From NCBI GenBank assembly GCA_937927445.1, contig CALAOB010000112.1, positions 1 through 16,017 on the forward strand: a stretch of DNA of 16,017 nucleotides, read 5' to 3'. This document shows, piece by piece, positions 6,374 through 13,494 of this stretch (position 1 is the stretch's first letter; each line of letters starts with the position of its first letter). The notes below the pieces were generated by a model that saw nothing but the letters and a program-made list of their open reading frames with translations, searched no databases and was not told the DNA's origin. This DNA is from an uncultured Oribacterium sp. Its GTDB lineage: Bacteria; Bacillota; Clostridia; Lachnospirales; Lachnospiraceae. A program made the translations under genes and the position numbers.

Positions 6374-7744
6374 TTACATCGAGATCCAGCCGAAGGCGTT
6401 TGCGATCGAGCTGATCAGGATGATGGCGGCGAAAACCGGGCAGAGGAAGCGGATCATGAAAGCGAATATCTTCTTCCGCTTGAACGGCGCGTCGTCTACG
6501 GTGACCTCCGCTTCGATCTTCTCGACACCGATCACTCTCGAAACGAGCAGGCAGGTGGCGATCGCGGCGATCGGCATCATGACGGTGTTCGTGAGGAAGT
6601 CGAAGAAATCCAGGAACTGCATGCCAATGATGGTGACCTCTGCGAGTGGACCGTAGCCGAGGGCGGACAGGCTGCCGAGGGATACGATGATGAGGCCGAT
6701 GATGGTCGTCGACTTCTTACGGCTCCACTTGAACTCATCCTCGAAGGTCGAAACGGCACTCTCGGTCAGTGCGATGGAGCTCGTGAGGGCGGCGAACAGC
6801 ACCAGGACGAAGAACATCACACCGGTAAGCGTTCCGAAGCCCATACTTGCGAAGACCTTCGGGATCGTGATGAACATGAGGGACGGACCTGCCTGAAGGG
6901 TCGCGGCATCACCACCGCTGAAGGCAAAGACCGCCGGGATGATCATGAGACCCGCCATGATGGCGATCGCGGTATCGAAGATCTCGACCTGCTCGGTCGC
7001 CGCTTCGATTTCGGTTTCTTTCCGCATGTAGGAGCCGAAGGTGACGAGGATACCCATGGCGATCGACAGAGAGTAGAACATCTGGCCCATCGCGGTCACG
7101 ACGGTCATCCAGGAGAAGTTCTTCACATTCGGTACGAGGAAATACTTCACACCCTCGATGGCACCTGGTCTCGTCACGGAATAGACCGCGATGATTACGG
7201 ATAACACGACGAGAATCGGCATCATGAACTTCGATACACGCTCGATTCCGTTCTGCACACCGGCATAGATGATGGCGATGACGATGCCGGAAAAGACGAT
7301 GAAGCAGATCTCCGGTGAAAGGCCGCCGGAGATGAACGCACCGAAGTAGCCGTCCTGTGCCACGAGCTGTGTCTTTCCAGTGAGGTACTCGGCGAGGTAC
7401 TTGATGACCCAGCCGCCGATGACAGAGTAATATGGCACGATGAGGATCGGAATGATTGCATTGATCCAGCCACCGAGGGAAAGCCACTTCGACTTTCCGA
7501 AACTGTCGTACGCACCGACCGGACTCTTCTTCGTCATACGTCCGAGTGCGGTCTCGGCGATGATCATCGTGTAGCCGAAGGTCATCGCAAGGAAAATGTA
7601 GACGATCAGGAAGATACCTCCACCATACTTCGCCGCGAGGTATGGAAATCGCCAGATATTACCGAGTCCTACGGAAGCACCTGCTGCCGACAGAACGAAA
7701 CCGATCTTGCCTGAGAAAGAGCTTCTCTTTTTATGCTGATTCAT
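6374..7744 (-). CDS. Sodium-dependent NSS/SNF family transporter
   Basis: A 456-aa membrane protein of the neurotransmitter:sodium symporter family (LeuT fold), which takes up amino acids or related compounds with Na+. The TM1 signature AGASVGLGNIWRFPY (21-35) contains the unwound GN segment that binds Na+ and substrate in LeuT. About 11-12 hydrophobic segments follow, which is normal for short bacterial members. The substrate cannot be read from the sequence. The start is at MNQHKKRSSF, with GGGGAG about 10 nt upstream on the minus strand. A promoter with good -35 and extended -10 lies at 7785-7813, so the structured element at 7853-7931 is not in its leader. No glycine riboswitch, common before bacterial NSS genes, was found. 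It is monocistronic and divergent from the EF-G paralogue. Confidence 0.92.
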   Translation of the reverse strand: MNQHKKRSSFSGKIGFVLSAAGASVGLGNIWRFPYLAAKYGGGIFLIVYIFLAMTFGYTMIIAETALGRMTKKSPVGAYDSFGKSKWLSLGGWINAIIPILIVPYYSVIGGWVIKYLAEYLTGKTQLVAQDGYFGAFISGGLSPEICFIVFSGIVIAIIYAGVQNGIERVSKFMMPILVVLSVIIAVYSVTRPGAIEGVKYFLVPNVKNFSWMTVVTAMGQMFYSLSIAMGILVTFGSYMRKETEIEAATEQVEIFDTAIAIMAGLMIIPAVFAFSGGDAATLQAGPSLMFITIPKVFASMGFGTLTGVMFFVLVLFAALTSSIALTESAVSTFEDEFKWSRKKSTTIIGLIIVSLGSLSALGYGPLAEVTIIGMQFLDFFDFLTNTVMMPIAAIATCLLVSRVIGVEKIEAEVTVDDAPFKRKKIFAFMIRFLCPVFAAIILISSIANAFGWISM

Positions 7745-7784
7745 GATTTAATGTCTCCCCTTTGATTTAAAGCACTAAAGTCAA

Positions 7785-7813
7785 ACATTAGCATAAAGCG
7801 CTATGGTAAACAA
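7785..7813 (-). promoter_or_regulatory. Promoter of the NSS transporter
   Basis: On the minus strand TTGTTT (7813-7808), 17 bp, TAATGT (7790-7785), with TGC just before the -10 (extended -10). The leader would be ~34 nt. Confidence 0.65.
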
Positions 7814-7852
7814 GCTTTTATATAAAAATAAATTTTGTCTTTCATAACTCGA

Positions 7853-7937
7853 GTTACAGTTCAGACAGGGGGACTCGGAGTACTGTGCCTCCGTTGCCGC
7901 CCCATCCAGGTCCCCATCGCTGAACTGTTACTTTTTT
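7853..7937. repeat. Palindromic structured element between divergent promoters
   Basis: GTTACAGTTCAG (7853-7864) pairs with CTGAACTGTTAC (7920-7931) with one mismatch. After a 4x4 internal loop GGGGAC (7869-7874) pairs with GTCCCC (7910-7915). Inside, GGAG (7877-7880) pairs with CTCC (7889-7892). A T6 run follows on the plus strand (7932-7937), so a plus-strand transcript would end here. No promoter was found before it, and it lies upstream of both flanking promoters. Its minus strand shares GCACAGTACTYCGAG with 11589-11603 in the plsX-upstream element. Confidence 0.6.
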
Positions 7938-7970
7938 ACCCTCTTATTTGGTATAAAATTCACAAATTTC

Positions 7971-7999
7971 TTGTATTAGCCTTTTATTTTTAGTAGAAT
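7971..7999 (+). promoter_or_regulatory. Promoter of the EF-G paralogue
   Basis: TTGTAT (7971-7976), 17 bp, TAGAAT (7994-7999). The start would be near 8006, giving a ~37-nt leader that contains the AGGAGGG site. Confidence 0.7.
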
Positions 8000-8042
8000 A
8001 CTAACTAATGAAATACTTCGTATGCACAGGAGGGAAAGACTT

Positions 8043-10133
8043 ATGAAGGTATATGACACCGGAAACATACGTAACGTTGTCCTTTTGGGACATGGTGGCG
8101 CAGGAAAGACGACCGTAGCAGAGGCACTCGCTTACGTTACAGGCGTAACCACCAGAATGGGAAGCGTTCCTGAGGGCAACACAGTTTCGGATTACGACAA
8201 GGAAGAAATCAAGAGAAAGTTTTCGATTTCCGCGACCACCGTTCCGATCGAGTATAAGGGTGAGCACGGAGATCTCAAGATCAATATACTGGACACTCCG
8301 GGTTATTTTGATTTCGTGGGCGAGGTGGAGGAAGCCGTTTCTGTAGCGGACGCAGCCATCATCGTCGTGAACTGTAAGGCAGGCATCGAGCCGGGCACAC
8401 TGAGAGCCTGGGACATCTGTGAGAAGTTCCGCATCCCACGTCTTTTCTTCGTGACGAACATGGATGACGACCACGCATCCTTCCGTCAGCTGGTACTGAA
8501 TCTGGAGAAGCAGTTCGGACGTTCCGTCGCACCGTTCCAGATCCCGATCCGCGAAAATGAAAAGTTTGTCGGCCTCGTAAACGTCGTAAAGATGGAGGGC
8601 CGTAAGTTCACAAAGCCGAACGAGTACGAGCCTTGCGAGATTCCGGAGTACGTAAAGAAGAACCTCGGTATCGCAAGAAATGCACTTCTTGAGGCCGTTG
8701 CAGAGACCTCCGACGAGTTCATGGAGAAGTACTTCGGTGGTGAGGAGTTCACCGTCGAGGAGATCCAGACCGCACTTCGTCAGAACGTGAAGACCTGCAG
8801 CATGGTTCCGGTACTCATGGGCTCCGGGCTGAACGTACAGGGCTTCAATGTCCTTCTTCAGGTCATCGACAAGTACTTCCCGGCACCGGATGAGTTCGAG
8901 ACCGTCGGCGTCGATGTATCGAACGGCGAGCGTTTCACCGCAAAGTATAATTCCGACGCAACCCTGACCGCAAAGGTATGGAAGACCATCGTGGATCCGT
9001 TCCTCGGAAAGTACTCCCTCATGAAGGTCTGCACCGGTACCCTGAAGCCAAACTCTGAGGTCTATAACGTAAACAAGGAAACCACCGAGAAGATCGGTAA
9101 GATCTACGTCCTTCGCGGCAAGGAGTCCATCGAGGTTCCGGAGCTGAAGTCCGGTGACATCGGTGCCGTTGCGAAGCTCAGCGTGACCGCAACCGGTGAT
9201 ACCATGGCGGTTCGTAATGCACCGATCATGTACCACGGCCCGCAGTTCTCGACCCCATATACCTTTAAGGCATACGCCGCAGAGAACAAGACCGAGGAAG
9301 ATAAGCTCGCGACCGCACTCGCTCGTATGATGGAAGAGGACAAGACCCTCAAGACCGTTTCCGATCCGGAGAACCGTCAGTCCCTCATCTATGGTATCGG
9401 CGACCAGCAGCTCGACGTCGTGGCGTCCGAGATCAAGGAGCGCTACAACGTAACCCTCGTCCTTTCGAAGCCTCGTTTCGCATATCGCGAGACCATCAAG
9501 AAGAGCGCGAAGGTACAGGGCAGATATAAGAAGCAGTCCGGCGGACACGGCCAGTTCGGTGATGTTATCATGCAGTTCGAGCCGTCCGGCGACCTCGAGA
9601 CCCCGTATGTATTCGAGGAGCAGGTATTCGGCGGATCCGTTCCGAAGAACTACTTCCCGGCGGTTGAGAAGGGCGTACAGGAGGGCTGTGAGAAGGGTCC
9701 TCTGGCCGGATATCCGGTTGTCGGCGTCAAGGCAATCCTCCTCGATGGTTCCTACCATCCGGTGGATTCCTCCGATATGGCGTTCAAGACCGCGTCGAAC
9801 ATGGCGTTTAAGGATGCCTTCATGAAGTGTCAGCCGATTCTTCTCGAGCCGATCGCATCCATCAAGGTCACGGTTCCGGATGCCAATACCGGCGATATCA
9901 TGGGCGATATGACGAAGCGCCGCGGCAGAGTCCTCGGTATGGAGTCGATCGGCCAGGGCAAGCAGGTCATCCAGGCTGAGGTTCCGATGTCGAACCTCTA
10001 TGGCTATGGCACCGACCTTCGTTCTATGACCGGCGGTACCGGCGATTATGAGTACAGCTTCGCCCGCTATGAGCAGGCGCCGGGCGACGTTCAGAACAAG
10101 ATCGTCGAAGAGAACGCAGCACAGGGAAACTAA
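8043..10133 (+). CDS. EF-G-like translational GTPase paralogue
   Basis: A 696-aa protein with the full EF-G layout: GTP domain, domain II, domains III to V, and the domain IV loop GGHGQFG (500-506). The GTPase motifs differ from canonical EF-G. G1 is GHGGAGKT (16-23) instead of AHIDAGKT. G3 is DTPGY (84-88) instead of DTPGH, so the catalytic His is replaced by Tyr. G4 is TNMD (138-141) instead of NKMD. These are features of the second EF-G-like family (FusA2/EF-G-like), separate from the housekeeping fusA, which normally sits with the rps/tuf genes. Its role is not settled; ribosome recycling, stress translation or a slow-GTPase regulator are possible. The start is ATG 8043, since AGGAGGG (8028-8034) is 8 nt upstream and lies downstream of the earlier ATG at 8022. 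It is monocistronic. Confidence 0.9.
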   Translation: MKVYDTGNIRNVVLLGHGGAGKTTVAEALAYVTGVTTRMGSVPEGNTVSDYDKEEIKRKFSISATTVPIEYKGEHGDLKINILDTPGYFDFVGEVEEAVSVADAAIIVVNCKAGIEPGTLRAWDICEKFRIPRLFFVTNMDDDHASFRQLVLNLEKQFGRSVAPFQIPIRENEKFVGLVNVVKMEGRKFTKPNEYEPCEIPEYVKKNLGIARNALLEAVAETSDEFMEKYFGGEEFTVEEIQTALRQNVKTCSMVPVLMGSGLNVQGFNVLLQVIDKYFPAPDEFETVGVDVSNGERFTAKYNSDATLTAKVWKTIVDPFLGKYSLMKVCTGTLKPNSEVYNVNKETTEKIGKIYVLRGKESIEVPELKSGDIGAVAKLSVTATGDTMAVRNAPIMYHGPQFSTPYTFKAYAAENKTEEDKLATALARMMEEDKTLKTVSDPENRQSLIYGIGDQQLDVVASEIKERYNVTLVLSKPRFAYRETIKKSAKVQGRYKKQSGGHGQFGDVIMQFEPSGDLETPYVFEEQVFGGSVPKNYFPAVEKGVQEGCEKGPLAGYPVVGVKAILLDGSYHPVDSSDMAFKTASNMAFKDAFMKCQPILLEPIASIKVTVPDANTGDIMGDMTKRRGRVLGMESIGQGKQVIQAEVPMSNLYGYGTDLRSMTGGTGDYEYSFARYEQAPGDVQNKIVEENAAQGN

Positions 10134-10159
10134 ACTACTGTCATACGTCGTAAGTATTT

Positions 10160-10196
10160 CCGGGCAATGTCTACATCCGACATTGTCCGGATTTTT
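10160..10196 (+). terminator. Intrinsic terminator after the EF-G paralogue
   Basis: CCGGGCAATGTC (10160-10171) pairs with GACATTGTCCGG (10179-10190) with one G-U wobble and a 7-nt loop, then A and five T (10192-10196). Confidence 0.92.
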
Positions 10197-10227
10197 CTGT
10201 CTGAATCAGGGTGCACGGGCGGTGATG

Positions 10228-10303
10228 GCTGTTCTGGCATAAACATTGGCAGTCTGGTGAAGCATCCCGATGGAGGCATTGGCCTGAACAGCTTGCATTT
10301 TTT
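10228..10303. other. Second stem plus T-run, unassigned
   Basis: GCTGTTC (10228-10234) can pair with GAACAGC (10286-10292), with an adjacent GGC/GCC extension. A T6 run is at 10298-10303. The 50-nt loop contains short repeats. It lies after the terminator and before the next promoter. It could be a back-up terminator or a small repeat element; no gene is supported here. Confidence 0.3.
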
Positions 10304-10323
10304 CGTAAATTTCAGCATTCGGA

Positions 10324-10352
10324 TTGCAATAAAGGCGTCGAAATTTTATACT
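10324..10352 (+). promoter_or_regulatory. Promoter of the diguanylate cyclase gene
   Basis: TTGCAA (10324-10329), 17 bp, TATACT (10347-10352). The start would be near 10359, with a ~50-nt leader and no recognised c-di-GMP riboswitch. Confidence 0.75.
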
Positions 10353-10411
10353 TTAAGGGACCAAAATGTCGATTTAACGGATGAAATAAAGAGATTGAGC
10401 AGGTTGAGACT

Positions 10412-11542
10412 ATGATTTTTGAAGAGATTTTCATGGCGAATGGTGCCGCTATCATCATGATGGCGTTTCTGTTGTTCTGCCGACATCGAAACAGAGAAAG
10501 CATACATGGGGATGACCGGATCTATGACTGGATGACGATCATCACGTTGCTGGGGGCCGTGATCGACACCCTCACCTTCCTCGTGGATGGGCAGAGCTTC
10601 GTCGGCGCGCGCTTCCTCAACTACCTCACGAACAACCTGTCTTATATAGGCACGGTCGGTGTCGGTTTCCTCTGGTGCCTCTATGTAGACCTGCATATCT
10701 ATAAGAACCATGCACGGTATCGGCGGAACCTCCGCTACGTCGCGATTCCGTTCCTGTTCGAGATCGTCTGTCTCCTGTATAACCTGCGCGGGACCGGCTT
10801 CATGTTCACGATTTCAGCGGACAATATCTACAGCCGCGGATTTTACTCGATCATCGGGTATATTTCGATCTATCTGTATCTGCTCTACAGCATTTATCTC
10901 GTATACCACTCGAAGGAAGAGGGCGTGAACCTCGATTTCTTCCCGATTTTCTACTTCATGGGACCTTGTGTACTCGGGATCATCATACAGTTCCTGCGTT
11001 ACGGTATCACGAGCTCCTGGATTTCGGTCGCCATTTCGCTTACCTTCGTGCAGATGCAGGTGTACTCCGAGAATATCTCGACGGACTCGCTGTCGGGACT
11101 CTATAATCGGCGTTACCTCGACCGCGTGCTCGCAAATAAAGAACGATTATCGCGATTCTCCATCTACGGGATCATGATGGATGTCAATGACTTCAAGCAG
11201 ATCAACGACCGCTACGGTCACAGTATGGGTGACCAGGCAATCCGTGTGATGGGCAACATCCTCGCGAAGTCTCTTCCGGACGGCGGGATCCCGATCCGCT
11301 ATGCCGGCGATGAGTTCGTGGCGCTGCTGATCTGTGAAGATCCGAACGCGGTCTTCGAAACCATGACGGAAATCAACCGTCGCCTCGATGTCTTCAACCG
11401 CTCCGGCGCGGAGCCGTTTAAGATCAGCGTCTCGATGGGCCAGGCGAAACTCACCCCAGGCGACACCGAGACCTTCCTCCGCGAGATGGACGAGCGGATG
11501 TATGAGGAGAAGCGGCGCTATCATCAGCTGATACATGAGTGA
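10412..11542 (+). CDS. Membrane GGDEF diguanylate cyclase
   Basis: A 376-aa protein predicted to make c-di-GMP from two GTP. Residues 1-215 contain about six hydrophobic segments, a membrane sensor region not matched to a named family. Residues 222-372 are the GGDEF domain: TDSLSGLYNRRYL (224-236), the metal-binding D257 in MMDVNDFKQINDRYGH, and the active-site loop RYAGDEF, where AGDEF (298-302) is a known active variant of GGDEF. The usual RxxD inhibitory site before the loop is missing (SLPD at 287-290), so product inhibition is probably absent. The ribosome binding site is weak (AGCAGG); an alternative ATG at 10433 is no better placed. It is monocistronic with its own promoter. No simple terminator follows; the next element is the large helix at 11562. 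Confidence 0.9.
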   Translation: MIFEEIFMANGAAIIMMAFLLFCRHRNRESIHGDDRIYDWMTIITLLGAVIDTLTFLVDGQSFVGARFLNYLTNNLSYIGTVGVGFLWCLYVDLHIYKNHARYRRNLRYVAIPFLFEIVCLLYNLRGTGFMFTISADNIYSRGFYSIIGYISIYLYLLYSIYLVYHSKEEGVNLDFFPIFYFMGPCVLGIIIQFLRYGITSSWISVAISLTFVQMQVYSENISTDSLSGLYNRRYLDRVLANKERLSRFSIYGIMMDVNDFKQINDRYGHSMGDQAIRVMGNILAKSLPDGGIPIRYAGDEFVALLICEDPNAVFETMTEINRRLDVFNRSGAEPFKISVSMGQAKLTPGDTETFLREMDERMYEEKRRYHQLIHE

Positions 11543-11561
11543 TTAAGTGATTTCATGCTTT

Positions 11562-11791
11562 CAGAGCCCCGGAGGGCCGGACACATCAGCACAGTACTTC
11601 GAGCTCGGAAGACTCTAAAATCCCATCCCTAAGAAGTACTAGGCCCTCTGCAATCGCTGAGTTTTCCTGATGAAAACTCAGCGTTGACAGAGGGTTCCAA
11701 GGAGAGATACACCAAGTACTTCTAAGGGATGGGATTTTGATTCTTCACGACCTCTCCGTATGGCTTCTGTGTCCGGTCCTCCGGGGCTCTG
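11562..11791. other. 230-nt branched structured element, possible ncRNA or MITE
   Basis: A 24-bp closing helix pairs 11562-11585 with 11768-11791; the only departure is one G-U wobble. Inside is a second 24-bp helix, 11617-11640 with 11715-11738, with one A-A mismatch. Within that, CCCTCTG/CAGAGGG (11644-11650 with 11688-11694) and GCTGAGTTTTC/GAAAACTCAGC (11656-11666 with 11672-11682) stack in one arm. GGAGAG (11701-11706) could pair with CTCTCC (11752-11757) across the second helix, which would make a pseudoknot. No open reading frame or target-site duplication was seen. It fills most of the 426-bp gap between the cyclase and plsX, upstream of the plsX promoter. It may be the 3' region of the cyclase mRNA, a separate RNA, or a non-autonomous palindromic element. 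Confidence 0.7.
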
Positions 11792-11823
11792 CCTGAACGA
11801 TATCGACACCATAAATGCAATTC

Positions 11824-11852
11824 TTGCAAAATAGTAGCGCTCATATTAGAAT
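11824..11852 (+). promoter_or_regulatory. Promoter of the plsX-acpP cluster
   Basis: TTGCAA (11824-11829), 17 bp, TAGAAT (11847-11852). The start would be near 11859, leaving a ~110-nt leader. A weak dyad TTTGATATTAAA at 11863-11874, right after the start, is a possible regulator site but matches no operator I am sure of. Confidence 0.75.
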
Positions 11853-11875
11853 AAAAGGATGTTTTGATATTAAAT

Positions 11876-11953
11876 TCGAGGTGGTATGCGTATTTGATGA
11901 CAGTGCTGTGACGCAGGAGTGTGATGCGCGGTTAAGAATACGGGAGACCTCGA
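11876..11953 (+). other. plsX leader stem
   Basis: TCGAGGT (11876-11882) pairs with ACCTCGA (11947-11953). Inside it CGTATT (11889-11894) pairs with AATACG (11937-11942). The stem closes 5 nt before the plsX ribosome binding site AAGGAG (11959-11964). No known riboswitch consensus was recognised. Confidence 0.35.
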
Positions 11954-11968
11954 TCAAAAAGGAGTATT

Positions 11969-13030
11969 ATGGTCAGAATAGCAATCGACTGTATGGGTGG
12001 TGACAATGCGCCTTCCGCAATCATGGATGGTGCGCTTCGTTCCCTTGCAGCTACAAAAGATACGAAGCTTTTTCTTTTCGGTCCGGAGGGGCTTCTGAAG
12101 GAGGAGCTTCAGAAGAACGCGAAGGCAGCGGGTGTGTCTGAGGCGGAGCTCACAGAGCGTGTTGAGATCTGTGATGCGGCGGAGGTGATCTCTCTGCATG
12201 AGGCGCCGGTGCTTGCGATCCGTCGTAAGAAGGATTCCAGCATCGTGAAGGCGCTTCATTTCGTGAAGGAGGGCCATGCGGATGCCTTCATTTCCGCGGG
12301 TTCCAGTGGCGCGATTCTCGCCGGCGGCCAGCTTATCATCGGTCGCGCGAAGGGTGTGCCGCGTCCACCGTTCGGCGCACTGATTCCGACCAGCAAGGGC
12401 GTGACCCTGCTGCTCGACAGTGGTGCCAATGTTGACGCCAAGCCGGAGTGGCTGGTCCAGTACGCGAAGATGGGCTCCATCTATATGAAGGAGGTCTGCG
12501 GTATCCAGAACCCGACGGTCGGCCTCGTCAATGTCGGTGCCGAGGAGGAGAAGGGCAATGCCCTCGTGAAGGAGACCATGCCGCTTCTCAAGGAAGTGAA
12601 GGACATCAACTTCATCGGCTCCTGCGAGGCACGTGAGATTTCCTTCGGTGCCTGCGACGTCGTCGTATGTGACGCCTTCGTCGGCAACTGCATCCTGAAG
12701 ATGTATGAGGGCGTCGGCAAGATGCTCCTCGGAGAGATCATGAGCGCCATCAAGTCCACCCCGATCTCCCTCATCGGCGGTGCACTCATCAAGGGCACCC
12801 TCAAGGGCACGATGAAGAAGTTCGATGCGAAGCAGTACGGCGGCGCGCCGATCCTCGGTCTCCGTGGCCTCGTCGTGAAGGTCCACGGCAACACCGACGG
12901 TCGCGAAATCACCCACGCCATCCAGCAGTGCTACGACTTCGTGCACGCCGACGCGGTCCAGAAGATCGCCGCCAGCATCGAAGCCGAGAACGCCCGCGCG
13001 GAAGAAGCCGCGCAGCCGACCGAATCTTAA
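11969..13030 (+). CDS. plsX: Phosphate acyltransferase PlsX
   Basis: Makes acyl-phosphate from acyl-ACP for the PlsX/PlsY pathway of phosphatidic acid synthesis, a peripheral membrane enzyme. The 353-aa length is slightly above the usual ~330-340. The N-terminus IAIDCMGGDNAP is the family signature, and later blocks AFISAGSSGAILAGG, GLVNVGAEEEKGN and CDAFVGNCILK are typical of PlsX. The C-terminal ~20 residues are Ala/Glu-rich and look like an added tail. The final Ser and stop codon sit in the flank of the palindromic repeat array that starts at 13025. AAGGAG lies 4 nt before the ATG. The gene order plsX-acpP-rnc-smc is common in Firmicutes; rpmF, often just upstream, is absent here and replaced by the structured element and a private promoter. 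Confidence 0.97.
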   Translation: MVRIAIDCMGGDNAPSAIMDGALRSLAATKDTKLFLFGPEGLLKEELQKNAKAAGVSEAELTERVEICDAAEVISLHEAPVLAIRRKKDSSIVKALHFVKEGHADAFISAGSSGAILAGGQLIIGRAKGVPRPPFGALIPTSKGVTLLLDSGANVDAKPEWLVQYAKMGSIYMKEVCGIQNPTVGLVNVGAEEEKGNALVKETMPLLKEVKDINFIGSCEAREISFGACDVVVCDAFVGNCILKMYEGVGKMLLGEIMSAIKSTPISLIGGALIKGTLKGTMKKFDAKQYGGAPILGLRGLVVKVHGNTDGREITHAIQQCYDFVHADAVQKIAASIEAENARAEEAAQPTES

Positions 13031-13167
13031 GAATTTCGTAAGGGGGTCTGACCCCATTAAAATTTCATAAACAAAATCTAAAGTGAAAGTTTACGGGGTC
13101 AGACCCCATTAAATTTTTATAAACAGAATCTAAAGTTTCAGTTTATGGGGTCAGACCCCATAAACTG
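13025..13167. repeat. Tandem GGGGTC-N-GACCCC palindrome array, 52-bp period
   Basis: Three palindromes at 13043-13055, 13095-13107 and 13147-13159 are spaced exactly 52 bp apart. The first has T at its centre and the others A. The two 39-nt spacers match at about 32 positions. The third copy extends to a perfect 29-nt palindrome, 13139-13167, with A13153 at the centre. A 17-nt left flank (13025-13041) recurs inverted at 801-817. The array occupies most of the plsX-acpP gap, and no terminator or promoter is evident in it. Confidence 0.9.
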
Positions 13168-13179
13168 GAGCCCACAACC

Positions 13180-13195
13180 GACCGGCGAACCGGTC
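13180..13195 (+). other. Hairpin next to the acpP ribosome binding site
   Basis: GACCGG (13180-13185), CGAA loop, CCGGTC (13190-13195), a perfect 6-bp GC-rich hairpin ending 5 nt before the GGAG (13201-13204). It may act as an mRNA end or stability structure for the very highly expressed acpP; this is inference. Confidence 0.55.
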
Positions 13196-13209
13196 AGATA
13201 GGAGAAGCT

Positions 13210-13446
13210 ATGGAATTTGAGAAGCTGAAGCAGATTATCGTGAAGGAGGTGCCGCGTGTGGATCCGGCGAAGATCACCCCAGAGGCGCGCTTCGTGGATG
13301 ACCTCGAGATGGACTCTCTCGACGTCGTACAGGTCGTGATGGCCATCGAGGACACCTTCGGTATCCAGGTACCGGATGACGCCACCGAGCACATGAGCAC
13401 CGTTCAGGATGCGGTCGACGCCATCAGGGAAGCGGTCAACAATTAA
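13210..13446 (+). CDS. acpP: Acyl carrier protein
   Basis: A 78-aa acidic protein, the normal size for ACP, which carries growing acyl chains in fatty acid synthesis and supplies acyl groups to PlsX. The phosphopantetheine attachment motif is EMDSLD with Ser36. The usual flanking helix, VVQVVMAIEDTFGI, follows. The start has GGAG 5 nt upstream. It lies 179 bp after plsX, separated by the palindrome array, and 314 bp before rnc, separated by the large leader element. In many Firmicutes these gaps are short, so both have been expanded here. Confidence 0.97.
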   Translation: MEFEKLKQIIVKEVPRVDPAKITPEARFVDDLEMDSLDVVQVVMAIEDTFGIQVPDDATEHMSTVQDAVDAIREAVNN

Positions 13447-13462
13447 TTTCATTATCAAATCG

Positions 13463-13475
13463 ATCAATAATTGAT
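13463..13475. promoter_or_regulatory. 13-bp palindrome after acpP
   Basis: ATCAAT-A-ATTGAT is a perfect odd palindrome in an AT-rich stretch just after the acpP stop. It could be a repressor site for an rnc promoter or a chance AT palindrome; no operator family was confidently matched. Confidence 0.25.
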
Positions 13476-13494
13476 TTTGGAATCTTGAACTGAA

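Noticed and set aside
7745..7850. Glycine riboswitch before the NSS transporter
   Set aside because: Such genes often have one, but no tandem or single glycine aptamer core is visible, and the predicted leader is only ~34 nt.
8001..9758. 585-codon open frame on the minus strand opposite the EF-G paralogue
   Set aside because: It is fully covered by a well-supported translational GTPase; the antisense product shows no domain and no ribosome binding site was seen.
10210..10302. 30-codon minus-strand frame (begins MQAVQANASIGML) between the EF-G paralogue and the cyclase
   Set aside because: The composition looks protein-like, but there is no ribosome binding site and it coincides with the arms of an inverted repeat.
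11954..13057. 367-codon minus-strand frame opposite plsX
   Set aside because: plsX is unambiguous on the plus strand; the antisense frame begins in the repeat array and lacks family features.
13025..13167. CRISPR array
   Set aside because: The repeats are short palindromes, the 39-nt spacers are homologous to each other rather than unique, and there are no cas genes.
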